64,000 nucleotides of DNA from Saprospiraceae bacterium (GTDB lineage: Bacteria; Bacteroidota; Bacteroidia; Chitinophagales; Saprospiraceae): NCBI GenBank assembly GCA_018057925.1, contig JAGPCT010000008.1, positions 1 through 64,000 on the forward strand, in the 5' to 3' direction. Below, one piece after another: positions 1 through 7,792 of the stretch. Each line of letters begins with the position of its first letter. Within the stretch, counting starts at the first letter, position 1. The notes under the pieces are model-generated. The model searched no databases, was not told the DNA's origin, and was given only the letters and a program-made list of their open reading frames with translations. The translations under genes were made by a program, and so were the position numbers.

Positions 1-483
1 ATTATTGCGCGGATAACTTAATACGTTAAAATACCATTTTTTCAATTGGATTCTTTCTAAGACTGTTGTATTATTCACTTTTTTCCCCTTCCACACTGCG
101 AAGCCGATGATGTCATCCGTAGGAATAGCAAATAAATCCATGATGCCGTCTCCGTCATAGTCTCGAACAAGTGCCAAATCATTAATTCGAGGGAAGATTA
201 CCGGCGGATCTATCCAGTATTCATACCTTTCCTTTAATGGGTTGTATTTGTAAACGTTGAAAATATCACCCACCTTGTCAAAAAGTATAATTTCCTTTGT
301 TCCGTCTCCATCGATATCAAACTGCGAAAATTGTGGACTATTTAAGCCTCCATCCATGGCATTGAAAAGGTCTTCCCCTTCTTTTTCAACTTGGGCATAG
401 ATGTATGAATAGTTTTGTGATGAACCATTGATATGAATATAGAATAGGGAAATAAGAATAAGAGGAATTATTTTAGACTTCAT
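1..483 (-). CDS. Secreted FG-GAP/VCBS-repeat protein (partial, C-terminus beyond left edge)
   Basis: An open frame runs from an ATG at 483 to the window edge, giving 161 residues of an incomplete protein. It opens with a hydrophobic signal peptide (about residues 1-22). Two calcium-binding-like repeat cores follow, DIDGDG at 56-61 and DYDGDG at 108-113, each followed by hydrophobic strands. This is the pattern of FG-GAP/VCBS beta-propeller blades, usually found in exported proteins that bind partners or polysaccharide. The C-terminus is missing, so a T9SS sorting domain cannot be checked. It lies 25 bp downstream of the aminotransferase gene on the same strand. The fold is well supported; the function is unknown. 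Confidence 0.75.
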   Translation of the reverse strand, partial: MKSKIIPLILISLFYIHINGSSQNYSYIYAQVEKEGEDLFNAMDGGLNSPQFSQFDIDGDGTKEIILFDKVGDIFNVYKYNPLKERYEYWIDPPVIFPRINDLALVRDYDGDGIMDLFAIPTDDIIGFAVWKGKKVNNTTVLERIQLKKWYFNVLSYPRNN

Positions 484-508
484 GTTTTTAAGGTAAATCG
501 TGATAAAA

Positions 509-1681
509 TTAAAGTTTTTTTATTTCATCTCGTATTATAGTAACGGCATTTAACATTTCAGTAGTTGATATGGTCAATGGCGGTGCTAAACGAATACTGG
601 TATTATTGAATAAGAACCAATCTATCAAGACACCATTATTCATACATCCTTGACATACCTTCATAACATCGTTAAAGCTATTGAGTTGGATAGCTGCCAT
701 TAATCCAGCGTTTCTGATGGTATAATCCGATAAGATATCCACCATTATTTGTGATTTTTCATAAACTTCGTCAATTAGATTGTTTTCTGAAATATAAGTA
801 AGAGTAGCCAAAGAAGCAGCACAACATACCGGATTGCCACCAAAAGTTGTTATATGGCTTAATATAGGCTTATCAGATAATGTTTGCATTATTGATTTGG
901 GTGCAATAAATGCGGCTAATGGTAATCCTCCACCGAAGGCCTTCCCAAGCAGAAGAATATCGGGAATAATGTCTGCCTGCTGGAAGGCAAACCAGGTGCC
1001 TGTTCGTCCGCAGCCCGTTTGTATTTCATCAACAATGAGTAGAGTACCTGTTGCATTACATCGATTGCAGAGTTGTTGTAGATATTGATTTTCTCCAATA
1101 ATAATTCCTGCTTCGGCTTTAATTATTTCGCAAATTACTGCAGCTGTGGAACTGGTTATTTTTTTTAAATGATCAACGTTGTTGTATTCAATAAATTTAA
1201 CACCGGAGACATGAGGCCCGCTTACCGAGGTATGAATCGGGTCAGACATAAGTGCTGCTGCTCCTGCCGTGCTCCCATGGTACGCATTTTTAAAGGCTAT
1301 GACTTCATGTCTTTTGGTGTATTTTTTTGCCAATTTGAGGGCGCCTTCTACAGCTTCAGCGCCACTATTAACGTAAAATATATTGTCTAAACTTGGTGGA
1401 AGTATGGATTTTAAAAAGTGTGCCAATTGGGTTTGTGGCGATTGTATGTGCTCTCCATATACCATGGTGTGCATATAAGCGGCAGATTGTCGTTGTATTG
1501 CTTGAACAACAGATGGTTGGCAATGACCTATTGCGCTTACACCAATACCACTTATAAAATCAATATACTTTTTACCGGAAGCATCCGTAATATATATACC
1601 TTTAGCATTAATAACCTCTAATTCCAGAGGAAATGGGCTTGTTTGGGCGATATTGTTAAGAAAAATCTGCCTTTGATTCAC
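509..1681 (-). CDS. Class-III PLP aminotransferase (acetylornithine/4-aminobutyrate type)
   Basis: The 390-residue protein has the full length of fold-type I, class-III aminotransferases. Visible landmarks are the cofactor-binding segment NSGAEA near 105-110, DEIQTG at 218-223, which holds the PLP-nitrogen-contacting Asp, and GKAFGGG with the predicted Schiff-base Lys247. The family transfers an amino group between an omega- or alpha-amino acid and a 2-oxoacid in the cytoplasm. Without arginine-biosynthesis neighbours, acetylornithine, ornithine and 4-aminobutyrate remain equally possible substrates. The start codon is GTG at 1681. It follows the exonuclease gene by 7 bp on the same strand, suggesting co-transcription. 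Family certain, substrate not. Confidence 0.85.
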   Translation of the reverse strand: MNQRQIFLNNIAQTSPFPLELEVINAKGIYITDASGKKYIDFISGIGVSAIGHCQPSVVQAIQRQSAAYMHTMVYGEHIQSPQTQLAHFLKSILPPSLDNIFYVNSGAEAVEGALKLAKKYTKRHEVIAFKNAYHGSTAGAAALMSDPIHTSVSGPHVSGVKFIEYNNVDHLKKITSSTAAVICEIIKAEAGIIIGENQYLQQLCNRCNATGTLLIVDEIQTGCGRTGTWFAFQQADIIPDILLLGKAFGGGLPLAAFIAPKSIMQTLSDKPILSHITTFGGNPVCCAASLATLTYISENNLIDEVYEKSQIMVDILSDYTIRNAGLMAAIQLNSFNDVMKVCQGCMNNGVLIDWFLFNNTSIRLAPPLTISTTEMLNAVTIIRDEIKKL

Positions 1682-1688
1682 GGAATAT

Positions 1689-3071
1689 TTATAATTTAAT
1701 TACTTTGATATTTTTTGTCGACTTTTTTAAATAGGTGTGGATTAGTTGATCCAATTCAGGATGATATGGAGTAGGTTCGATATGGAAGGTTAAATCATCA
1801 ATACCATTGATAGTTACAGAAGAATCAATGTAGTTAAACCCATAAAATCTTCCATCCTTAATTAAGAATAAGCATTTTTCAGTTGGATTTCTTCCTTCGG
1901 CTTCGAGGACATAATCCTCGTCAAACCATAATCTTGTTTTTTCAATTGTTTCGAAAAATAGCCTTTTGAATGATTCAGTGTCATTTGATAAGGCTTCATT
2001 TGAAAGTAAACTCTTTCGATAAAGTGGGTTATCTATCTTGCCAAAAGTAAAATTTTGTTCCAAAAGATTGCCAATTTCAAATAATTTGTTTGAAATAAAG
2101 TTTTCCGCCAATTTTTTGTGGGTGAAATATTTTACACATTTTTGATGAGGAGTTAAATCCTTGGATTTTAGGATGATAAGCTGCGGAATACCGTCGTTTT
2201 CAGATTGTATAACAACATACGGAAAGGATGGTGTACGTTGAGTTTTGTTGAAAAGAGGCTTGAATTGACGTATTTCAATGGATTCTTTAATAAGAGACGC
2301 CAATTCATTCCCGGTAAGTTGGAAGTCGATAGAATGTGTTCTTTGTCTTATTTTAGTTGATTTTTCAGAATGTTGGGTAAAGTGTTGAGCGATTCGATTC
2401 TTGATGTTTTTACTTTTGCCAATATAAATTAAAGCGTCGTCATTATTTTTTAAATAATATACACCGTGTGATTCCGGTAAGTTTAATATGTAATTTAGGC
2501 TAATTCCAATAGGTAGATTAGTGGTTTTTATACCCATCGTAATGAAATTGTCAATAGTGCCTGTATATGAACCTGAATCCATAATTAAACCGAAGATTTC
2601 TGCCGTAGCCATCGCATCAGCGAGTGCTCTATGTCTGTCTTTTACTTGGATATTAAGTCTTTGAATAAGATTGCTAAGGCTATAGGACTTGTGGCCGGGA
2701 AATGCCAATCTACTTAGACGCACTGTATCGAGCGTCTGCCTTGTAAATGTAAATCCGAGGCTTTTAAATTCTTCTTTTATAAAACCATAATCAAAATGAA
2801 CGTTGTGTGCAACAAAAATCCTTCCTTCCGTCCATTCTATAATCTCTTTGGCGATTTCATAAAATTTTGGTGCTTTGGATACCATTTCATTCGTTATTCC
2901 TGTTAGGCCGGTAATAAATGAAGAAATCGAACATTGCGGATTAATAAGAGTGGAGTAGGAGCCGGTAATTTTGCTACCATCGTGGTGAACTATAGCGATT
3001 TCAGTGATTTTATCTCGTGTCGTTCCTGTTCCTGTAGTCTCAATATCTACTATGGCATATAGCTTTGACAA
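1689..3071 (-). CDS. DEDDh 3'-5' exonuclease fused to a GIY-YIG nuclease domain
   Basis: This 460-residue protein joins two nuclease modules. Residues 5-165 form a DnaQ/epsilon-type exonuclease with the DEDDh residues visible: D9 and E11 in DIETTG, D94 in the VHFDYG segment, and H147/D152 in RHRALAD. Residues 200-280 form a UvrC-like GIY-YIG domain, with GVY at 203-205 and YIG at 216-218. The roughly 180-residue tail is unassigned. Proteins combining epsilon-like and UvrC-like domains are known in several bacteria and are often annotated as a Pol III epsilon subunit, but a repair role is more likely than a replicative one. The start codon is TTG at 3071, placing the protein start four residues before the first exonuclease strand. 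Confidence 0.85.
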   Translation of the reverse strand: MSKLYAIVDIETTGTGTTRDKITEIAIVHHDGSKITGSYSTLINPQCSISSFITGLTGITNEMVSKAPKFYEIAKEIIEWTEGRIFVAHNVHFDYGFIKEEFKSLGFTFTRQTLDTVRLSRLAFPGHKSYSLSNLIQRLNIQVKDRHRALADAMATAEIFGLIMDSGSYTGTIDNFITMGIKTTNLPIGISLNYILNLPESHGVYYLKNNDDALIYIGKSKNIKNRIAQHFTQHSEKSTKIRQRTHSIDFQLTGNELASLIKESIEIRQFKPLFNKTQRTPSFPYVVIQSENDGIPQLIILKSKDLTPHQKCVKYFTHKKLAENFISNKLFEIGNLLEQNFTFGKIDNPLYRKSLLSNEALSNDTESFKRLFFETIEKTRLWFDEDYVLEAEGRNPTEKCLFLIKDGRFYGFNYIDSSVTINGIDDLTFHIEPTPYHPELDQLIHTYLKKSTKNIKVIKL

Positions 3072-3236
3072 AATATATATTTCTAATAATTATAAGGTAA
3101 AGATAGGATATTTATTGTTAAATAGTTGGACTTGATTAGGACAAAATGGTTATATACTTGAGGATGATTGAATAATATTTTTTCTTTTTTATCGAAGCAC
3201 ATGAAATTATTTTATGAATACATACACAGGAATTTA

Positions 3237-3244
3237 TATCTTTG
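3237..3244 (+). promoter_or_regulatory. Bacteroidota -7 promoter element (TATCTTTG)
   Basis: TATCTTTG matches the Bacteroidota -7 consensus TAnnTTTG. No clear -33 TTTG is visible. It lies nine bases before the ATG at 3253, so it supports that start over the in-frame ATG at 3214, and it implies a very short leader. Confidence 0.45.
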
Positions 3245-3252
3245 AGTTAGCC

Positions 3253-4068
3253 ATGTATAGATTGTTAATATTTGCTATTTTATATTTTCCGCTTTTGAGT
3301 TTTTCTCAGAATGGCGTTAATCTGTTTTATACAGCGAGTAATTCAGCTTTGAGTAATTCGGATATATCTTCAAAAAGGATTGAAAGTGGCAGTATTAATC
3401 CTGCCTCAATGGTCAATGGCAATGGTATGTATGTGTCGATTGGGGCGCAAAGGTCTTTTTTAATTGAAGATATTAATCAAGGGAATTTCATATTTAATTA
3501 TCGTTTTAAAAACCACCATGCAGCGGGCTTTCAAATGTATTTTTATGGCAATCAAGTGTATTCAGAGGCAATATCATCCTTAGCTTATGCTGTTCCTTTA
3601 AAAGATAATACTTCCATTGGGTTGAAATTACATGGAATTCGTTTTAGCTCTCCGGAGAACGACCCATCTTACGCTTATACCTTTACTGTAGGCGCTAAAA
3701 CAATGATTAATTCTCAATTAGGTATTGGGATGTCATCCTTTAATCCGCTTGGATTTTTCAGAGAGGAAAAATCAAATGATTTGGCATCGGAGTTCATGTT
3801 AGGGATTTCTTACTATCCGTCGGATTATTTGGGTCTTTTTGTGTCGGGAACACTTAATGATGCCCATCCCTTCAATTTTTCAGCGGGAATAGCTTATAAT
3901 ATTAAGCAAAAGTTGAATATTTATTTTTCTGCTATGGCCAATCCCGGAGTTATCGGATTAGGCATAGGAATTCCATTGGGTAGAAAATTTGGTGTTGACA
4001 TTGCAGGGAATCAGCATCTACAGCTTGGAATGAGCCCGGCTTTCAGTTTCTCTTATCGTGAACTTTAA
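3253..4068 (+). CDS. Outer-membrane beta-barrel protein (PorQ/PorV-like appearance)
   Basis: The chosen start (ATG 3253) gives 271 residues that open directly with a signal peptide ending near SFSQ at residue 19. An upstream in-frame ATG at 3214 would add 13 residues before it and would sit upstream of a -7 element. The mature part alternates short amphipathic strands with glycines and aromatics and includes INPASM, NPLGFF and a C-terminal FSFSY-type strand. This is the texture of a small outer-membrane barrel resembling PorQ/PorV-type proteins of T9SS bacteria. No active-site motif is present. It is monocistronic, followed about 110 bp later by a small membrane-protein gene. The exact family is unproven. 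Confidence 0.65.
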   Translation: MYRLLIFAILYFPLLSFSQNGVNLFYTASNSALSNSDISSKRIESGSINPASMVNGNGMYVSIGAQRSFLIEDINQGNFIFNYRFKNHHAAGFQMYFYGNQVYSEAISSLAYAVPLKDNTSIGLKLHGIRFSSPENDPSYAYTFTVGAKTMINSQLGIGMSSFNPLGFFREEKSNDLASEFMLGISYYPSDYLGLFVSGTLNDAHPFNFSAGIAYNIKQKLNIYFSAMANPGVIGLGIGIPLGRKFGVDIAGNQHLQLGMSPAFSFSYREL

Positions 4069-4181
4069 TAATTTTTGGGAGTAGTTCGCAATTTTAATTT
4101 AAATAAATGGCAGAATTATTCTTTATGTCAGTTGTTTTTTATAAAATTGCTCTTTATTAAACAAATTAGAGTGAGTTAAAT

Positions 4182-4391
4182 ATGCCTAGATCAAATAGAA
4201 AAGCGCATTCCAAAAGCAGTACCTTCCGTAAAAATGTTACTTATACTCAAGGTGGAAATCAAGAAGTCAAACTGACTAAGGAACAATTGGCAGAAGATGC
4301 AAAGGATCAAAAGAAATTCTTTATGATTTTAATTGGAATAACTTTGGCAATTTTAATTATTGTCTATTTACTTTATTTTAGAAAGTTCTAA
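4182..4391 (+). CDS. Small single-pass membrane protein, unknown function
   Basis: A 69-residue basic protein has a Lys/Arg/Ser/Thr-rich N-terminal half (residues 1-44) and one strongly hydrophobic helix at about 47-66, followed by RKF. The topology is probably N-in with a C-terminal tail anchor. The ORF ends just before a strong terminator hairpin (4405-4440), which supports it as a real transcribed gene. I recognise no family. The N-terminal charge could contact nucleic acid or ribosomes, but that is speculation. Confidence 0.65.
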   Translation: MPRSNRKAHSKSSTFRKNVTYTQGGNQEVKLTKEQLAEDAKDQKKFFMILIGITLAILIIVYLLYFRKF

Positions 4392-4404
4392 ATTTAGTAA
4401 TGAA

Positions 4405-4440
4405 AAAGATGCTGCCCGGATTTTTGGGCAGCATCTTTTA
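4405..4440 (+). terminator. Rho-independent terminator after the small membrane protein
   Basis: A perfect 13-bp inverted repeat (4405-4417 and 4426-4438, core GATGCTGCCC) with an 8-base loop is flanked by A and T tracts. It lies 13 bp after the stop codon at 4391. Confidence 0.85.
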
Positions 4441-4454
4441 TTTTATTATTTTTC

Positions 4455-4545
4455 TTTATAAATCATTGAAACGATTTGTAAATCAAGTTAGCCCACATAG
4501 TCACCATTACGTTTTTTCAACACCTTTACTATAGAATTCAAGTAC
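4455..4545 (-). repeat. Dispersed structured repeat, copy H (partial)
   Basis: About 90 bp align with the reverse complement of the left half of the 11427-11577 copy. Shared blocks include CATTGAAACGATT, a TTTTTTCAA/TTTTTCAA block and CACCTTTACT (ACCTTTACT in the reference). It sits between two convergent terminators, 3' of both flanking genes. Confidence 0.65.
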
Positions 4546-4547
4546 CA

Positions 4548-4593
4548 AATTGCTTTATAAATCAGTCCAACATTTTTCGGTGTTCCCGAAAAG
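4548..4593 (+). repeat. Second dispersed repeat (R2), copy 1
   Basis: This segment (core TTTATAAATCAGT, then CAACATTTTT and TTCCCGAAAAG) matches the reverse complement of 11845-11892 with few differences. It directly follows copy H of the other repeat family. Confidence 0.6.
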
Positions 4594-4618
4594 AAAGACC
4601 ATACTCTAAACCACAAAA

Positions 4619-4650
4619 AAAAGAAGCTGCCCTGTTGGACAGCTTCTAAT
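4619..4650 (-). terminator. Terminator of the lipoprotein gene
   Basis: Read on the minus strand, AGAAGCTG pairs with CAGCTTCT across a short loop and is followed by a long T tract. It lies about 55 bp after the lipoprotein stop codon. Confidence 0.75.
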
Positions 4651-4702
4651 TCTTATTTTTATCTAAATAATCAGAATCTGTTATTTAGAACTAGAAAAGG
4701 AA

Positions 4703-5572
4703 TTACTGCTTAATTTCAAATGAAGAGAAATCATCATTTTTTGTCGCACTTCCATCATTATTAACTTCTTTTACTTTGATAAGGAAGTAGTTTGTACCAT
4801 TTTTAACAGCATAAACATCACCTACTTTCATTTTTGCACTTGCAAGGTCAGATGTTCCGCCATCAAATAAAGCTACAATTTGCTTAGAGCTAACTGTAGT
4901 CTCCCAGCTTGATAATGCAACACTACGAACAACACTACCTTTCCAAGGGATAAACTCACCTTTCCATGGATATGTGCTACCTACAACATCATTACCATTG
5001 TCTCTAATATGAGCACTTCCCCATTCGTTATTAGCATCACTTCCTTTAACTACTGCTTTACCTGTTAAAAGATCCAAGCCTCCAGCTAATGGTCCTAAGT
5101 AATTATACATTTTTTCGGAAGTGATGGTCTCCACAGCCTTAACTTTAACTTCTATTGAAACAGTATTGCTTTTAGCGTTATCGTCGGCTAAGACAAACTC
5201 ATATTTATAAGTTCCGCTAACTGTTGGGGCAGTGATAGCAAATACTTTGCTAAATCCTTGCTTATCAGCACCTAAAATAAGGATAGCTGATGAACTTGGA
5301 GTTGCACCATCAACTGTGAAGCGTGTAACATCTAAATTCACACCATCTTCTTTTACAGTTATTGATTTTAATTCTGCATCACCTTTTACACCTTTTACAG
5401 TAAATTCTATCTTAGCACCGGCATCTTGGTTTGCAGTTGCATCGAAGGTATGAGTTTCAGTTGCAGTTGGGCCTTTAGAAGTTATCGGATCTTCATCAGT
5501 TCCACAACTAACGATAAATAGTGAGCCTGTCACCAATAACATCAAATTCCAAAATCCAAATATTTTTTTCAT
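4703..5572 (-). CDS. Predicted outer-membrane/surface lipoprotein, unknown function
   Basis: The 289-residue protein has a lipoprotein signal peptide: a lysine start, a hydrophobic core, then IVSC-G with the acylated Cys23. An acidic linker (TDEDP) follows, a common surface-export context in Bacteroidota. Residues 45-145 look like an Ig-like beta-sandwich, with repeated VKG/VKE strands and a TYKYEFVLAD segment. Residues 150-289 form a second domain rich in Trp and Gly that I do not recognise. It is monocistronic, with its own terminator at 4619-4650 and a -7 element at 5626-5633. Lipidation is well supported; function is unknown. Confidence 0.75.
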   Translation of the reverse strand: MKKIFGFWNLMLLVTGSLFIVSCGTDEDPITSKGPTATETHTFDATANQDAGAKIEFTVKGVKGDAELKSITVKEDGVNLDVTRFTVDGATPSSSAILILGADKQGFSKVFAITAPTVSGTYKYEFVLADDNAKSNTVSIEVKVKAVETITSEKMYNYLGPLAGGLDLLTGKAVVKGSDANNEWGSAHIRDNGNDVVGSTYPWKGEFIPWKGSVVRSVALSSWETTVSSKQIVALFDGGTSDLASAKMKVGDVYAVKNGTNYFLIKVKEVNNDGSATKNDDFSSFEIKQ

Positions 5573-5625
5573 TTTTTTTGGTTTAGTTAAATAATCTATT
5601 TTAATTTATTAAGTTGAATATTAAT

Positions 5626-5633
5626 CAAATATA
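5626..5633 (-). promoter_or_regulatory. -7 promoter element for the lipoprotein gene (TATATTTG)
   Basis: On the minus strand TATATTTG matches TAnnTTTG, 53 bases before the lipoprotein ATG. No convincing -33 element is visible. The remaining intergenic DNA to 5998 is very AT-rich and shows no further feature. Confidence 0.45.
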
Positions 5634-5998
5634 CTTTTATTAGCCTTTTAAGACCTTCTTTTATAAACATTATGACGTTAAAAAGGGGAAAAAGTAATGC
5701 GCAAAATTATATTTTTTTAAAATGCCAGAAAAATTTTATTTTCATATATTTAAAAAAGATATCATCCCTATAACGAAAAATATCTTTGATTAGTTTGTGT
5801 TTCGTAAAAAATAAAATTTTATAATTGATTTAATTTTACTATAATATTGTAAATCATTTACTTAAAATGTTCTTGTAACTTTTTGATATTGTATGTTACT
5901 AATATTTATAATTATCCTTTCATCCAAGACAAAATACGTGATAGCTCCATTTTATTAGAAAATAATAGACAGATATGGGTTTTTATTAATATACGCCC

Positions 5999-6006
5999 TA
6001 CCTTTG
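5999..6006 (+). promoter_or_regulatory. -7 promoter element for hisS (TACCTTTG)
   Basis: TACCTTTG matches the Bacteroidota -7 consensus. It lies inside the longer open frame that begins at 5883 and 23 bases before the TTG at 6030, so it argues for the downstream start. No clear -33 is seen. Confidence 0.5.
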
Positions 6007-6029
6007 AGGTCAAATTAAATACAAATATT

Positions 6030-7379
6030 TTGAAACCAACATTACCAAAAGGTACTCGAGACTTTTTGCCATTAGATATAAAAAAGAGAGATTTTATTTT
6101 TACAACTATACGGCACCACTTCAAACTGTTTGGCTATGATGCCATTGAAACTCCTGCTATGGAAAGCTTGGAAACGTTGATGGGTAAGTATGGCGATGAA
6201 GGGGATAGACTTTTGTTTAAAATTTTAAATAATGGAGATTACCTTCAGGGGGTAAGTGATGATTTATTAGAAAGAAAAGATAGTCAAGGACTTATCAGAC
6301 AAATATCAAAAAGAGGTCTTCGCTATGATCTTACAGTTCCTTTTGCCAGATTTATTGTGATGAATAGGCAAAATATTAAATTTCCCTTTAAACGATCAGC
6401 GATTCAGCCTGTGTGGAGAGCTGACAAGCCACAAAAAGGTCGTTATCAGGAGTTTTATCAATGCGATGCTGATGTAGCAGGAAGCTCTTCGTTGTATTAT
6501 GAAGCGGAACTTATCAGGCTTTATGACGGAGTATTTAAGGCATTGAATGTGCCCGTTGTAATTCGCTGGAATAACCGCAAGGTATTGTATGGGATTATAG
6601 AGACAGCTGGTTTAGTCGATGAATTTCAACTGGTTACAGTAGTTATTGACAAATTAGATAAGATAGGGAAGGAAGGTGTCAAAGCTGAATTAATGGCAAA
6701 AAATTTCAGTGAAGATAGCATCAATATTTTATTTGATATGATTGAATGTAATCATTTAGAAGAGCTTATGATTTCAATGAAGTCCGAGACCGGATTGAAA
6801 GGAATAGAAGAGATAAAGGAAGTAATGAGACACTTGGAAAGTAGCCCAATGCATAATATGTTGAAGTTGGATGCTACATTAGCGAGGGGGCTTGGGTATT
6901 ATACAGGTTGCATCTTTGAAGTAAATGCTTTTGGTGTCAATATGGGCTCTATTGGCGGCGGAGGTCGTTATGATAACCTGACGGAGATATTTGGATTGAA
7001 GGGAGTGTCAGGAGTGGGCATTTCTTTTGGTGTTGAAAGAATATATGATGTAATGAATGAGTTGCAACTCTTTCCAAAAGAAGTATCTCAAGGGAAAGGT
7101 ATATTGATTTCCTGTATAGATACAGAATCTTTTCCTTATTCAATACAAATTGTAGATCAATTAAGATCAAATAATATTGCTTGTGAGTTGTATCCGGAAG
7201 TTGCTAAATTGCAGAAACAAATGTCTTTTGCCAATGAGTCTGGATTCCTTAGAGTTGCTTTGGTAGGGGACAATGAGCGGTCACAAGGTAAGGTCACGTT
7301 GAAAAATATGGAAACAGGTAATCAAGAAATGGTAACTGTAGAAGAATTGATTTCTCGAATCAAAGAACATTCATTATAG
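6030..7379 (+). CDS. hisS: Histidyl-tRNA synthetase
   Basis: This class-II aminoacyl-tRNA synthetase charges tRNA-His with histidine in the cytoplasm. The open frame extends back to 5883, but that part is not HisS-like and contains a promoter element. A TTG at 6030 begins exactly at the conserved KPTLPKGTRDF segment, giving 449 residues, a normal HisS length. Motif 2 appears in WRADKPQKGRYQEF, the histidine-binding loop in RGLGYYTG, and motif 3 in GVGISFGVERI; a C-terminal anticodon-binding domain follows. There is no in-frame ATG before motif 1, so a TTG start is the best explanation. Single gene with its own promoter. Confidence 0.95.
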   Translation: MKPTLPKGTRDFLPLDIKKRDFIFTTIRHHFKLFGYDAIETPAMESLETLMGKYGDEGDRLLFKILNNGDYLQGVSDDLLERKDSQGLIRQISKRGLRYDLTVPFARFIVMNRQNIKFPFKRSAIQPVWRADKPQKGRYQEFYQCDADVAGSSSLYYEAELIRLYDGVFKALNVPVVIRWNNRKVLYGIIETAGLVDEFQLVTVVIDKLDKIGKEGVKAELMAKNFSEDSINILFDMIECNHLEELMISMKSETGLKGIEEIKEVMRHLESSPMHNMLKLDATLARGLGYYTGCIFEVNAFGVNMGSIGGGGRYDNLTEIFGLKGVSGVGISFGVERIYDVMNELQLFPKEVSQGKGILISCIDTESFPYSIQIVDQLRSNNIACELYPEVAKLQKQMSFANESGFLRVALVGDNERSQGKVTLKNMETGNQEMVTVEELISRIKEHSL

Positions 7380-7713
7380 GTGAATAATGTATTTGCCGCT
7401 TGTTGTTCAAATGTCTATTAACAAATTCACAATAATTTTGATTTGTATTGTTAATGTCATAAAAACCTTCCGTGCGTAAACGGTATAATTTTCTTTGGAA
7501 AAAGTAATTTGGTTTTCAAAATATAAGGTAGGTATCGAGAAATAACGACATTTATTATTTTGTGACCTACGTTATTGTGCCAAACATCTAATTTGATATT
7601 TTAAAAATTGTGCAAGAAAAAGATTTCAAAAGTTGCTTGTGAAGGAAAGAAAGTACACATATTAAGTTATTTACATATATGTTAATATGCACTATTTTTA
7701 GGTCTAAAAGTGC
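7380..7713 (+). other. Intergenic region hisS-mltD, no gene seen
   Basis: About 330 bp of AT-rich DNA. I found no tRNA-like clover, no protein frame with codon bias and no strong terminator. The distal end leads into the promoter at 7714-7741. Confidence 0.5.
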
Positions 7714-7741
7714 TTGAAACGTTGGATTTATGCTATTTTTG
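7714..7741 (+). promoter_or_regulatory. Promoter of the MltD-like gene (TTG-N17-TATTTTTG)
   Basis: TTG at 7714-7716 and TATTTTTG at 7734-7741 are 17 bp apart, a good Bacteroidota -33/-7 pair. The in-frame ATG at 7730 falls within it, so translation more likely begins at 7793. Confidence 0.6.
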
Positions 7742-7792
7742 CGCTTGCAACATGTTGCAGAGAAATTCTATTTTATAACTAAAAGACTGACA

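Noticed and set aside
834-1088. Plus-strand ORFs inside the aminotransferase and other genes (for example 834-1088, 1169-1390, 25113-25364)
   Set aside because: They are antisense or other-frame shadows of well-supported genes with no conserved features.
5883-6029. N-terminal extension of HisS
   Set aside because: It is not HisS-like and contains a -7 promoter element; the TTG at 6030 fits the conserved start.
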